This document shows positions 1 through 11,073 of a stretch of DNA of 64,000 bases, one piece after another. Numbering within the stretch: position 1 is the first letter of the stretch; each line of letters opens with the position of its first letter. The notes beneath the pieces are model-generated. The model made no database searches. It was not told the origin of the DNA and worked only from the letters and a program-made list of their open reading frames with translations. The DNA lies in contig NC_077223.1 of assembly GCF_024763615.1 (NCBI RefSeq), positions 60,512,627 to 60,576,626 of the forward strand. The letters are read 5' to 3'. Source of the stretch: Phlebotomus papatasi. Taxonomy: Eukaryota > Arthropoda > Insecta > Diptera > Psychodidae. The translations under genes were made by a program, and so were the position numbers.

Positions 1-94
1 CGCCTATTGAAAATGTAAGGATAACCAATTTCTGTTGTAAACCTATTTGTTTAATAATTTATTCAAAATTTCTAAACAAAAAAACACTCAATAG

Positions 95-484
95 GAATCA
101 ACGATACCACCCTGTCCAACCTGTCCCCCACCTCCAACTACAACACCAAGTCCTTGTCCGACCTGTCCACCTGGTTCGACAGAATCCCCATCAACACCAC
201 CGACACAGGCGCCTCCAGATGGTGATATAATTGGTATTTGTCCAGGAGCAGCGGAACATCAATATGCACCAGGACCACACGACTGTGAACCACCACCATG
301 CTCCTGGGATCAGTGGCTTAGAGGTATACTTTACCCTACAAGGGATCCTACTAAGTTCTTCCAGTGTGCACCTGGCGAAGGCAATCTCTACGTGATGCCC
401 TGCGCACCAGGTACTTGCTTCAGCTTTGACGAGCAAGTGTGCGTTGATGTTGTGGAATGGAAAAACCCATGCACTATTCCATGA
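95..484 (+). CDS. Peritrophin-like chitin-binding protein, last exon (5' partial)
   Basis: The reading frame opens just after an acceptor-like AG at 93-94 (an in-frame TAG lies across it) and runs 129 codons to the TGA at 482-484. It starts with a Pro/Thr/Cys-rich linker (CPTCPPPP and TPPTQAPP stretches). A cysteine-rich module follows with the spacing of a type-2 chitin-binding (peritrophin-A, CBM14) domain: CPGAAEHQYAPGPHDC, then PTKFFQCAPG, the aromatic-rich core, PCAPGTCF and QVCVD. Such proteins are secreted and bind chitin in cuticle or peritrophic matrix. The start and signal peptide must lie upstream of the window. Overlapping AATAAA signals follow at 602-611. The family is fairly certain; the substrate is inferred from family. 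Confidence 0.75.
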   Translation, partial: ESTIPPCPTCPPPPTTTPSPCPTCPPGSTESPSTPPTQAPPDGDIIGICPGAAEHQYAPGPHDCEPPPCSWDQWLRGILYPTRDPTKFFQCAPGEGNLYVMPCAPGTCFSFDEQVCVDVVEWKNPCTIP

Positions 485-601
485 GAGAAAAAGAGGAAAA
501 AATCAATATGCGTTGTACAACTTACAATTTCGCAATAAATGTTACAGCAATTTAAAATGTCAGATCTGTTCATGAAATGTTATAGGGTGTAATTTAAAGT
601 T

Positions 602-611
602 AATAAATAAA
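602..611 (+). terminator. Polyadenylation signals of the peritrophin-like gene
   Basis: Two overlapping AATAAA hexamers lie about 120 bases after the stop codon at 482-484, in an AT-rich 3' flank. Confidence 0.55.
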
Positions 612-1124
612 TAAATTAAAGAAATTGTTGTATAATGTGAGTATTTCGACTTAACATTTTATATGTTAACAGTTTCTCTACAGATCTGAAGGCCTTTAAA
701 AAGAAAATACTAGTCACTATAGTTCTTGTTCTAAACCATACTTTATCAATCGAATTTTTTTTTTTTTTGAATAAAATGCAACGTGAAAAAATACAGGGAA
801 AACTCTAAACTACTTTTTAACTAAAAGAACTTGGAGAATCCATAGATGGCCAATTACAGGATACTTTACCTTAGAAACTTTTATCGAGTAAACTAAAAAC
901 TTTACAGATACAGTAAATATAAAAGCTAAAAACGCCTACATTATTCAAGTCAGACTTGTCATCTTTACTTCCGGAATACATCTTAGATAAGAAAAAATAT
1001 ATAATTAAAATTTACATTCCTTTATTTCTCAAAAGTTTTGCATATGCATATCCCACTATTTGGCACTAAAATTGAATGGATCTTAATTTACATTTGTTGT
1101 GGCATTTAAAAAAAGAAGAATGCG
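612..1124. other. AT-rich intergenic DNA
   Basis: I see no coding exon, no inverted repeat and no recognisable element here. It separates the peritrophin-like gene from the LINE remnant. Confidence 0.5.
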
Positions 1125-1799
1125 GAAGAGTGTGATAGAGACATATACAAACTTCCTTACTTAACCGGTGCTACAACTTGCTGGTCTTGGCCTGACTCAG
1201 GAGGATCCGTTCTCCAATTCCGGACCCTTAATAAGCTGGCGTCCTAGTACATGCTGTCGGTCCATCGGAGGCTGGGTCGGCCTAATTTCTTCGAAGCATA
1301 GAGTCCGCCCCTAAAGATGGCGCGTATTTACTTGACCACAATTATTTCTCGGTAGCGCTTATACACCTCACGGCTGAGTAAGCTTCGGAATCATCCCTTC
1401 TCACATACAGGCCTACAAAATCGTCGTAGAATCCTCCTCTCAATGCGGCTAAGAGTTCGCAATTCTGTTCGCTGAAGATCATAACGTTTTAGACTACTAC
1501 GTAAGGACTGGAAGGATCATAGAGTCCTATATCTTCATCTTTATGCCCCAAGGATCGGAAAGCTCTTGATAAACTGAAATTGGTCCTGTTGGCTTTCACC
1601 AACTGTGCGCAGACGTTGATACGTTGTTGTCGGCTGTGATTGTTGACATTGTTGACCCAAGGTGAACGAACTTGTAGACGAAGGAGTTAACAACTTCAAG
1701 GTTGTAGTCCCCTATCAGGAACCTTGTTTGATCGATTCTCTCCATAGATGCTGCCGGAGTTACTATTGACGAGGCCACCATACTTTATTTTGTCTTAAT

Positions 1800-1943
1800 T
1801 TCGTCGGTTGCCTCAACAATTGTGCTAACTGCATTTGCTTTGTGTCTGCATTCATTGCAAACGCCGCGCAGCGATGCGTTCCTTACAACGAATGTTGACA
1901 CAAAGAAAATGCAGTTAGCTCAGTTGCTGAGGCAACTGACGAT
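1800..1943. mobile_element. Palindromic MITE inserted in the LINE
   Basis: Imperfect hairpin: the left arm starts TCGTCGGTTGCCTCAACAAT and the right arm ends TTGCTGAGGCAACTGACGA. The arms also pair over GCTAACTGCATTTGCTTTGTG. The loop is only about 45 bases. A diverged end of the same family lies at 34386-34420. It interrupts the RT reading frame of the surrounding LINE. Superfamily not determined. Confidence 0.7.
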
Positions 1944-1955
1944 TTATCTATAGCC

Positions 1956-2221
1956 TAAGGGCACTCAATGGATCAAGTAGTAGAGCACTCGCTCTATGAT
2001 GCAAATGTCCCGGGTTCGAATCCCCTTTACGTCACCAGGAATTTTTCTGGCGTTAAAGGTGTTCGAATTGCATTCAGTGAGCTTCACTGCACTTGATTAC
2101 ACGGGCATGGGACTGACAACCTCATCCCGTACAAGAAAAATAATAATACATGTCTAGAAATCCCCTTGTGGGAAGGCCTAGTTCCTTCATGGAATGTTGT
2201 GCCAGCATTATTATTTATTAT
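1956..2221 (+). mobile_element. tRNA-derived SINE, complete, with 11-bp target duplication
   Basis: The head resembles a tRNA, with a degenerate A box (CAAGTAGTAGAGCACTC) and a B box (GGTTCGAATCC). A tRNA-unrelated body follows, then a tail of ATTATT units. It is flanked by TATCTATAGCC at 1945-1955 and again at 2222-2232, the target duplication expected from LINE-driven retroposition. Pol III transcription from the A/B boxes is inferred. It is not a tRNA gene: the acceptor stem does not close. Confidence 0.85.
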
Positions 2222-2445
2222 TATCTATAGCCCCAAACTTCGTGCCATTTACTTAATCTGGGTGACAGACTCTTGGGCAATTCTGGGATTGCGTCGTATG
2301 ATATTGATAACGTCAGCATAGACTAGAAACTGCGTGGACTTATTGAGAGTATCCTACTTCATGCTCACGCCGGAGTCTCGGATCGTTTTCTCCTGTGCCA
2401 GGTTAAAGAGAACGAACGATAGTCCTAATCAGTCTTTAAATCGTT

Positions 2446-3779
2446 GTCCGTTTTTCTTTGGTTAGTGTCGGAACCATTAGCAAACAGTAATTATCAGAAG
2501 TAATAGATGTTAATATAGTAGTTACTGCTCCACCATTTACATTTAAAGCTTTTGCAATATATATAAAAAAAACAATAAAAAGAGACGACAATAAAATTCT
2601 ATTTAAAAAAAATAATCAATACAATATTATAATGAGACTTTTCACGACCATTTGTATTTTTTCTCATGAAAAATACTTACACTTAAATTTTCATAATATT
2701 TGCTAAAATATACCTCTTGATCATGGGTTAAATTAAAAGTGCAAATGAAAGAGTTTTGAGGTGTTATGTAACAGAATTTGCAAATAAAGCTGTATTTGTA
2801 TTTAGATAATTTTTAATTGCTCGAACTCTCAAGAGAGTTCAATATGAATCGCCCCTGTTACTCGATATCCTCAAATTACTGTTCGCAATTATTTATGTTT
2901 TAGCACAAAAAGAGGTCAACAATGTAGGGGGAATAAACAGGTCATATTAATGATAATAGTGTCCTTCGAAAATCCCAATTCGATATCTTTAATTGGTTGT
3001 TTCGTAGCTCTGGTAAGAGCAGGGGCCTATCAAGCCTAATAAAAAAGTGAAGCTGTTTTTCACCCGAAATTGCACCGCGACTTAAACAAATTTACTCGTA
3101 GTTCTTGTATTATTTCGGCGAACATTATGAAATATGTATTTTTAGATAGCTTTTAATAGACGATTTCGAAATATATCAGACTGATAAGTCAATTCTCTTT
3201 AGCAAAAAACTTGCCAATAGTCTTCAGTGCCTCTATGTAAAAATGTATGGAAAAATGAAATGTCGAGAGGCCCCTGGGTAAGAGCTAAGCAGACAGAAAA
3301 ACCGACAAACAGCATTGCATCATTTTTCGGAAATGTTTTTTAGGAAAGTAAAGTCGAAAGTGTGGATCCTCGTTGAGCGGCTTGGGTCGAAATTGGAACT
3401 TACAACTGATTCAAATAAAATATATTTATTATAATATCCGACGATCTCGTTCCGTTGTTTTAAATCTACTTAGAATAATTATTCTGAGAGATGTGTTAAT
3501 CGGGGATCGAGTTCTGCAACTGGTGAAAATTTGGTGGTCAGTCGACGTCCGGGTAACGAGAGCCTCATTTTTTTCGAAAAAAATGACACAAGCAGCATAT
3601 AAAAATATTTCAACTTTAAGTGGCACTCATGAAAATTTGTAATTCGAAGATAGCTTAAGAATGGAACCGTTGATGTAATGCTCTCCAGGCAAAGTTCAAA
3701 CAATAAAAGTGACTTTGTAGACAGACTGCTACTTGAAGATAATGGCTTTTATCTAGAAGCTTTCTTAAGCTAAATAATT
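2446..3779. other. Intergenic DNA without recognised gene
   Basis: AT-rich. Short open frames near 3373-3703 on both strands show no motif and no exon-like splice context. I see no clear repeat boundary. Confidence 0.5.
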
Positions 3780-4450
3780 GGGCACTCAATGAGTCAAGTA
3801 GTAGAGTACTCTTTCTATTATGCAAGTGTCCCGGGTTTTAATTTCATTTAAATCCATTTAAATTAGATTGTGATTCCTTCATTCCGATTTTTTTTACAGA
3901 GTATGCCTTAAAAATCCCTAATGCTGAAAATGATAAGCCGGAATTTTCGGGTCCGTTCGATGGTCCGTAGTACTTTTGGGCTTACTTTGAGGTAGCATGT
4001 AAAGTTGGAATATTCTATCAATGATAGTTTCAGAGATAATCGATTTTAAAGTTTTTCAGAAACTTTGTATACGTTTAATTTAAAGGCCTTCAAGTCAATG
4101 GTCACGGAAACTACGAGAGATAGAGGCTTCAAACTTTACTTACAGTTTTATAATTTTATTTAACGAAAATTGCAACGATCGAATTTACCACAATCCGAAA
4201 CTGCAATGAAGAAACCGCACCTATATAAGCTGATTTATCACTGGCCTTGTTTAGTATTAGGAATTGGAATTATATCTAGTGTGCTTCAATGCACCCGATT
4301 CGACGGGGCGTGGGATTGACAAACCTATCCCTCTATATAAGACAATGTAGAAAATCTCAGCTAGAATAATTATGCTTGTCTTTAGAAATCTCGGTTGCAG
4401 GAAGACCTAGTTTCTCTAATGAAATGTTGTGCCATTATTATTATTATTAA
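3780..4450 (+). mobile_element. Second copy of the same SINE, interrupted by about 410 bases
   Basis: The head at 3780-3845 (GGGCACTCAATGAGTCAAGT through CCCGGGTTTT) matches the SINE at 1956. The SINE body resumes only at about 4258 (TGCTTCAATGCACCCGATT) and runs to an ATTATT tail ending near 4450. The intervening 3846-4257 is not part of the family consensus as judged from the other copy, so it is an insertion or a replacement. The B box has decayed. Confidence 0.65.
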
Positions 4451-4608
4451 TCTAAATAAATATTTTCATATTTAGAAACATATCTCTGTTAACTCGGACA
4501 AGTTCGAGCATCCAGAGAAATGATCTTCATTTGACCAGTTTTTCTATTGATTTTATTAGATCACTTTTGATCACATATCAGGTGCAATGATGAAAATGAT
4601 GAAAATAT

Positions 4609-4640
4609 TATAAATAGACATCATACTTCACTACCAGTTA
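4609..4640 (+). promoter_or_regulatory. TATA box and initiator of the JHAMT-like gene
   Basis: TATAAATAG at 4609-4617 is followed about 27 bases later by ACCAGTTAG, one mismatch from the insect initiator TCAGTT. Transcription starting there would give a 5' leader of about 49 bases before the ATG at 4684. Confidence 0.55.
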
Positions 4641-4683
4641 GATGTGATCCAACAGTCAGAGTGATAAATTGTTATTTGCAATA

Positions 4684-5586
4684 ATGCCACAGATCCAATA
4701 CGACATCGATAAGTATCGCGATTGTCTTAAATTTAGAACTAGCATCGTCAACTCCCATCTTACAAAATATGGAGAAAAGTTAAAATGGAAGGGAGGAGAG
4801 CGAATAATGGACATTGGATGTGGACCAGCTGATGTTACTCGCCATTGCTTTCTACCATTACTGCCTCACGACTTTAAGATGCTGGTATGTGCTGATATAT
4901 GTCCAAATATGCTCAAAAGTGCTCGTTCTGAACTCCTTGGACTAGAGCACGTTGACTTCGTGCAAATGGATATCAGTAAATGTCCCCAAATCAATCTCAT
5001 GAATGGATTCGATAGAATATTCTCAACCTTCTGCTTCATGTACGTTGCTGATCAGAAGAAAGCTCTTGAGAATGTCTTCCAACTTCTAGCTCCAGGAGGG
5101 GATTGTTGGATCTCACAATTTACTATTGCACCGGTCGTAGATACCCTTTTTCAACTCTCTGAGACACCGAAATGGAGAAACAAGTTAAAGGATCTGAGGA
5201 AGACTTTTATTTTTCCATACTGGGATGATCCTGATCCGGTGTCAACGGCTGAAAAGTTCATGAAATTAATTGGATACGAGAATATTTCAGTGGTTTTGGA
5301 CAAGTGTTTTATACAAATGACATCAGAGAAGGAATTTGAAGGTACCATTATAATCAAATATACTTAAAATCATTTAATAATTATAAATTTCTTTACAGCT
5401 TTGGTAGAAAGCCTTTACGATTCGTGTCCTAATCTTTCGAAAGAAGACAAGAAAAATCTATTAAAGGACCAAACTGAAATTGCAAAGAGCTTAAATCTGT
5501 TCAAATGCGATATTCCTGGTGAAACTCAGTCTATGAAAGTTCCACATCAATTTCTCTTGATCTATGGAAAAAAGCCGGTATCTTAG
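4684..5586 (+). CDS. Juvenile hormone acid methyltransferase-like protein (complete)
   Basis: Two exons, 4684-5341 and 5399-5586, joined in phase 1 across a 57-base GT-AG intron; 281 residues, normal for the family. The start is ATG 4684 (MPQIQYDID), the first ATG after the TATA/initiator pair. This is a class I SAM-dependent methyltransferase. Motif I is D43-IGCGPAD-50, the ribose-binding acid is D71 (CAD) and the motif II acid is D96 (QMD). LLAPGGDCWI is the usual post-II block. JHAMTs methylate juvenile hormone acid or farnesoic acid in the corpora allata, but insects also carry JHAMT-like paralogs of unknown substrate, so the substrate is not certain. Oddity: the third glycine of GxGxG is Ala49. 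An AATAAA lies at 5614-5619. Confidence 0.8.
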
Positions 5587-5613
5587 AAAAGGAACTACTT
5601 ACGTGGACGAGAA

Positions 5614-5619
5614 AATAAA
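5614..5619 (+). terminator. Polyadenylation signal of the JHAMT-like gene
   Basis: AATAAA 28 bases after the stop codon TAG at 5584-5586. Confidence 0.6.
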
Positions 5620-6064
5620 AATATAATTACAAAATGAAATTATTCATTAAATTAATTTGAAAACGAATAATAGATTAAATTTATCAATATAATAATTTAA
5701 TCGTTGCGTGTGCAAAACAACTTTCTTTTCTTTTTCCAACTAGTCTGTAGACACATCAGAATATTAAATACAAGATTAAAAAATTATTTTGAAAACACAA
5801 AGTTTTATTTGTTTTTATTTTTTTTTTATTAAAAGAAAAGTTGTAGGCAGGTATACATTGCAATTTATTTTGATAAAGTTTTAAGAGAATTATCAATGAA
5901 TGTTCCTCATTATCGTATTTTAATTCGCGGACCTGTTTTTATAGTACAACCTGTCATTTTAAGCTTAAAAAATTGTCAAAAGGACAGCATAATTTTGCAT
6001 GTTTAAAATTTATTTTTCCCAATATAATAAAAATCCTTATTTACGCACATAAATATAATTTACT
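5620..6064. other. AT-rich intergenic DNA
   Basis: Nothing recognised beyond long A/T runs. Confidence 0.5.
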
Positions 6065-6200
6065 TCAGAGGTGTGCAAGAACAAAAACTGTTTGAAACCG
6101 AACAAACGTCAAATAAAACGTACGTTAATGGTCAAAACGCTACCTGAATAAACTTGTTTTGACGTTTATTCGGTTTCAAACGGTTCTTGCACACCCCTGA
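6065..6200. mobile_element. Short palindromic MITE
   Basis: The arms start TCAGAGGTGTGCAAGAAC and end GTTCTTGCACACCCCTGA. Pairing continues over GTTTGAAACCGAACAAACGTC. Total about 136 bases with a 35-base loop. No coding capacity. Confidence 0.75.
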
Positions 6201-6505
6201 TTTACTTGACTCCTTGAGTGATTAAATTTTTTTTCTTTAAAAAAATATCTTATTAATATAATCTTTTGATGTTATGAATTCATCCTCTGGTTTAAACCAC
6301 TTCTCAAGTTATTAAACTTTCTTAAATATAAATATAAATGATGTTGAAAAAATTAATTTAGGCGTAATCCACTTTGTTTAGACAGGTTTATTGTATATTA
6401 AAAAAAATAAGGTTTGTTTAGGTTTAGCGTAAACCGTAAATAAAATCCAATTCAAGCAGTAACTCATTCCAATATTTTTTGACGAGGGTTCCTATTTAGT
6501 TTCTA

Positions 6506-6763
6506 CACTTGAGAGAAATCCGAAAAAGTTAAAATAACATTCCAGAAATGTTAATTTTACCCTGCATTATTGATCCGAAATCGGTGTAAATATTATGCTT
6601 TTTAGATGTATTAGGGGTTAAAGTTACCCTTTTTATGTTATTTTTACCCTTAAAAAGGTGTAAAATTAACAATAAAAATGTTGATATATTTTTACACCTA
6701 AAAAGTGTCAAAGTTATGAGGAAAAAAAGTTAATCGCACCCCCGTTTTTCTTCTCACTCAGTG
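6506..6763. mobile_element. CACTGAGA-type MITE, copy 1 of 4
   Basis: The ends read CACTTGAGAGAAATCCG and TTCTCACTCAGTG and are flanked by TA on both sides (6504-6505, 6764-6765), as for Tc1/mariner-type MITEs. The inside carries GGTGTAAAATTAAC-like blocks that also pair internally. Other copies lie at 26662, 33876 and 37989. Confidence 0.85.
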
Positions 6764-6766
6764 TAG

Positions 6767-6990
6767 GGTTTTACGACGCAAAAATAGGGTTTCTCTAGTT
6801 TTCTGCATGCAATTCTGGGTTTCAAAGGTTTCGCAATGCAATTTTTGGGTTTCTTGGGTTTCGCGATGCAATTTTTAGGGACTTACAGCGATGAAAAAAT
6901 TGGGTTTCTCGGGATTCGCGATGCAAAGACTGGGTTTCTCGGATTTCTCGATGCAATTCTTAGGTTTCTTGGACAATTTGACAAGGGTTT
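6767..6990 (+). repeat. Degenerate minisatellite
   Basis: Five to six imperfect units of about 35 bases built on GGGTTTCTCGGGTTTCGC plus GATGCAATTTTT. Unit lengths vary. It starts right after the MITE. Confidence 0.75.
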
Positions 6991-7132
6991 CTCAATATGC
7001 GTTACCCCTTGAGTCTAATTTGATTCTGATTTTATAACTAAAATTACTTAGAGGAGGTTTGAATTTGAAAATTAGATTTTGAAACATTCTTTTTTTTTGT
7101 TAAAATAAGATAAACCAAATTAAAACCTAGTA

Positions 7133-10100
7133 CACTAACGGCCAAAACATTAAATACACCATTCGTAAGCTTAAATACACGTGATTTGGACCGGGAAAAC
7201 GCTGTAATATCCAGTTCTATTGACTGAAATAGTTTCATATATAAACTTAAGAACAGTTTTAAACAAGATTTGAGAAAATACATGAGCTACAAAATTTATA
7301 ATTTGAGGATCAGCCAAAAATTAGCTGTTTGGAAAAAATGCAAAAGTAGCCCCACATTCTAAAACTGATCTAATCTTTTAATAATCATTTAATATACGCT
7401 AAATACTATTAGTAAATATTATTAAGAGTCAGAAAAACTGAAAATAATACCGAGGGAATATTTTTGGCACGGATTGTGGTCGGTTTCCGGTGTGATGTGT
7501 TCTGAAAGGGGTTTCTTCTTTGAATATTGAAATTTTCAGCCCAAATTCTACTTTTTCATATTTTTTTTATTATTTTTAAAATTACTATTTTTTATTGTTG
7601 CAATTTCATTTCTTTTACTTCATTATTTTATTTAAAAAAACATGAATAAAATCATCAAATTCAGTTTTCCTCGAAGAATCCTCCTTTAACTTTTATAAGC
7701 ACCTCACAAATTTGAGGGATCCTGTTGATCAATTTCTACAAAATGTCTGAAGGAACTCTGACCACATATCCTGAAGTGCTTCCACCAAGACTGGAACTGA
7801 TGTCAGCGCCTTCTCTCAAACCATGTGGTCTAGAAAATTCCAGAAAATTTCGATGTGGTTACAATTGGATGATTGGGGTGGCTAATGCACGTAGTTTAGG
7901 ACCCTGCGTTTCTCTTTCTCAAGAAGGAAACCTCTACAAAGCTTTGAGGAATGCTTGGGATCGTTATCCTCTTGAAAAAAAAAACCCACGCCCAATAAAC
8001 CGAATGCATTAGCCACGCCAATCACCCGATTGTAGCCTCATTGCAATTCTCTTGGATTTTCTTGACCACAAGGTTCGAGATTAGGCGCGACATCAGTTCC
8101 AATCTTGGTGGAAATACTTCAGGATGTGTGGGCAAAGTTCTTTCAGACATTTTGTAGAAATTGATCAACTGGATGCCTCGAATATGTGAGGCGCTTATCA
8201 AAGTTAAAGGAGGATTCTTCGAGGAAAACTAAATTTGATGATTTTATTCATGTTTATTTAAATAAAATAATGAAGTAAAAGAAATGAAATTGCAACAATA
8301 ATAAATAGTAGGGGGAGGCTTTGAACTTTCGCACACAAAAATGATGTTCAAGTTCAGTGATTTTTTCTGACTACCATGCAAACCGTATGGATTCTCCAAC
8401 TATGCCAAAAAAATGTCTTACTTATAAGGTTCATAATCCCACCAAACAAAATCCCAGGAAATCCTTAGATTTTCCTCCAGAGGAAAATGAAAATTGAATG
8501 GCGATTTGTCCGATAGATGAATCAAGTTTCTATTATCGCACACGATTCACGCCATCATTGAACACCCCATTTTCACCGTAAATTTTGCACCGGACACTAA
8601 AAGTTGCACATCATTGTTTAAAGGGAACTCTAATCTACTTGATTAAACCATTTTTATAAGGAATAAAACATTTTAATATCACTTTTTTGGAACTTTTATG
8701 AGAGATGTTTTATTGACATTAAAAACCATTTTTTTGCTTGATTCTACGAGAATTTCACTCCGGAAACGGTTAAATCTGATGAATACTTTCTTGAAAAGTC
8801 CAAATATCACCAAATTTACACGAATCAATAAGTTTTTAAAGCTAAAAATTGACTAAAACTTTGCAAGCGAGAAGACCACACAAGATTCCACCATTCCTCC
8901 ACGGAGCCGGATATGCACAAAAACCTTTGAATGCGCATCATTGAAGATTTCCCTGTTCCTGCAGCTGCAGGAATCGGGATTTAGCACAGATATTGAGCTT
9001 CAGCAGGTGAACAAGCTAAAATTTTCACAAAACATCTTCTTACGGACAATTTCTTTTCTTTGACATGAAAAACAACACAATAGTGAGGTTATGTCAAAGA
9101 TTGTCAAAAACCAGTTGTAAACTGTGTGAGCTTATTGTAGATGTGATTCTTTCATTGCACATTCAGTTTGTGCAAGCTTGAAAAATATTTTTATATCAAA
9201 GAAATGCAAAATTGCTTAATAATTACTCAACTGCAACCTATTTGAGTCAAATTACTTCTTGTTTATCAACTTTACGATTTTTAAGTTTTCCTTTTTAGTG
9301 GTGGATCAAATCGGTAGATTACAATAGATGTGAATATGAGGGATCGCATCTAAAATGAAGTTTCTTGGAAAATGTGAGAGAAGCCATGTCTTCTATGTGC
9401 GATCGATGAATCTGAGTCAAGTTTGTGAATTTTGTTCCACCCACAAAAAGTGCCTGTTCAGCCTAAAAGATTTTTACTTAAATCTGATTCCTAATAACCC
9501 TTCTATCCTGTGTGATAGTAGTTTTTCAGAAAAGTGATATTAATTGTGCACAATCGTATGAAATATTGCACAGCAAAATTACAGTTTTGGACCTGTTTTT
9601 AATTTTTGTTTCCTAAAACTAGGGGAAAAGGATTAGACTCCCAATTTTTTCAGGAAAGGTGTGATTTAAGACTAGCTACTAAAATATATAGCCATCAGTG
9701 AAAGTTATAAAGTAATACCGGAGAAATTCGAAGTGTCCGATGGTAGCGTATGTGCGAAACATCAAAGCCTCCCCCTAAATTGAAAAATAATAAAAAAATA
9801 TATGAAAAAGTAGAATTTGGGTTGAAAATTTCAATATTCAAAGAAGAAACCCCTTTCAGAACACATCACACCGGAAACCGACCACAATCCGTGCCAAAAA
9901 TATTCCCTCGGTATTATTTTCAGTTTTTCTAACTCTTAGTAATATTTACTAATAGTATTTAGCTTATATTAAATGATTAATAAAAGATTAGATCAGTTTT
10001 AGAATGTGGGGCTACTTTTGCATTTTTTCCAAAAAGCTAATTTTTAACTTATCCACAAATTATAAATTTTGTAGCTCATGTATTTTCTCAAATCTTGTTT

Positions 10101-10228
10101 AAAACTGTTCTTAAGTTTATATATGAAACTATTTCAGTCAATAGAACTGGATATTACAGCGTTTTCCCGGTCCAAATCACGTGTATTTAAGCTTACGAAT
10201 GGTGTATTTAATGTTTTGGCCGTTAGTG
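7133..10228. mobile_element. 3.1-kb foldback DNA transposon, TA-flanked
   Basis: Near-identical inverted arms of about 480 bases. The left arm is 7133-7584 plus 8309-8334; the right arm is about 9746-10228. The ends are CACTAACGGCCAAAACATTA and its complement, with TA at 7131-7132 and 10229-10230. The left arm is split by a second foldback at 7585-8308; joining the two halves restores the match to the right arm (TAGGGGGAGGCTTTGA). The unique middle (8335-9745) has no transposase-like frame, so this copy looks non-autonomous. Confidence 0.85.
7585..8308. mobile_element. 724-bp foldback nested in the left arm of the larger one
   Basis: Starts CTATTTTTTATTGTTGCAAT and ends ATTGCAACAATAATAAATAG, flanked by TA (7583-7584, 8309-8310). 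It is almost wholly a hairpin: 7660-7960 pairs with about 7995-8240 (for example CTCGAAGAATCCTCC with GGAGGATTCTTCGAG). The open frame over 7725-8012 lies in one arm and has no independent support. Confidence 0.85.
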
Positions 10229-10230
10229 TA

Positions 10231-11060
10231 TATTCTGTAAGTAACAGTTGTGTTTAGGACTAAAAAATTGAAATTGATCATCTGTACACCAAAGAAAGCG
10301 ATTTCATCTGAAATGTGTAATATCTCAAAGTTACCAAAGCAGGACAATTTTGCTGTCTTCAAGACAAATATTATTATTGAAAGATCAAGAATTATTTGTT
10401 TGAGAACATTACAAGATCAATATAGATTTGAGATTAAATTAACGATAGATTTATATGAATGTATAATAGTATAAATACTGGCGATTACTCACATTTTCCA
10501 ATGTTTCCTTATTATTTACAATTTCCCCTGAATAGGAGTTGATGGGGCAGTTTCACGCAGATGAATCTCTTTTCCAGAGTCATTTCCTAAATGACACAAA
10601 TTCATTCTAAATCGGTTTCTTTAGATTTTTTTTAGTAGTCGCTATTTAGAAATACAGTTACCGTACAATTCCTAGATAATTTGTTATCATCGAAAAAATG
10701 TGTATTTTCGAGAGTAAATGTATGTGTACAGATTACGAATTATTAGACTGCAATCATTTTCTTTGGTGTATATATATATCATATATATACACAAATATTA
10801 CTAAAAATAGATTTACGAATGGTTAATGCTAAAAATTTTAAAAAATGTTTTCTTTTGATTACTCGAAATTTCTCATTTATTGATCTTAGTCATATTTTGA
10901 GATAACGACAACTCTGTCTTTCTGAAAATTTCCTAGATTTTTCTAAGAAATTTAGCTTGTATTAGTAGTTTAAATTACCATAAGATGTATTTTATATATT
11001 CCACATTTCAAAACTGATTGTAAATGATAAACAAAAATCTCAAAATAATTCAGCTTATTG
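10231..11060. other. AT-rich intergenic DNA
   Basis: Contains an AT/TA microsatellite patch near 10770-10795. I see no exon, and no repeat shared with other parts of the window. Confidence 0.45.
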
Positions 11061-11066
11061 TTTATT
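11061..11066 (-). terminator. Polyadenylation signal of the second JHAMT-like gene
   Basis: TTTATT on the plus strand is AATAAA on the minus strand, 8 bases past the stop at 11074-11076. Another AATAAA overlaps the stop itself. Confidence 0.55.
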
Positions 11067-11073
11067 ATCCTTT

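Larger units (their letters stand above)
1125..2445 (-). mobile_element. RTE-like non-LTR retrotransposon remnant, split by two later insertions
   Basis: Read on the minus strand, 2445-2233 encodes a decayed reverse-transcriptase stretch: LSFVLFNLAQEKTIRDSG, then STQFLVYADVINIIRRNPR, where YADV stands for the catalytic YADD. It resumes at about 1802-1596 with MVASS and then YNLEVVNSFVYKFVHLGST, the block that follows the RT palm in RTE/BovB-type elements. From there to about 1125 it degenerates, with several stops. The gap between the two parts is filled by a palindromic MITE and a SINE; when both are removed the protein reads straight through (GLxIN then DEIKTK). Both ends are approximate. 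No function is expected. Confidence 0.7.

Noticed and set aside
1956..2035. tRNA-like sequence with A and B boxes
   Set aside because: It is the head of a SINE with a target duplication; the acceptor stem does not pair and no anticodon stem-loop is convincing. The same holds for 51929-52020.
3373..3703. Overlapping open frames on both strands
   Set aside because: No motif and no codon-usage signal that I can see; surrounded by repeat debris.
7725..8012. 95-codon open frame with a plausible Kozak context
   Set aside because: It lies wholly within one arm of the nested foldback; the opposite arm carries a diverged, broken mirror copy, and no protein motif is present.
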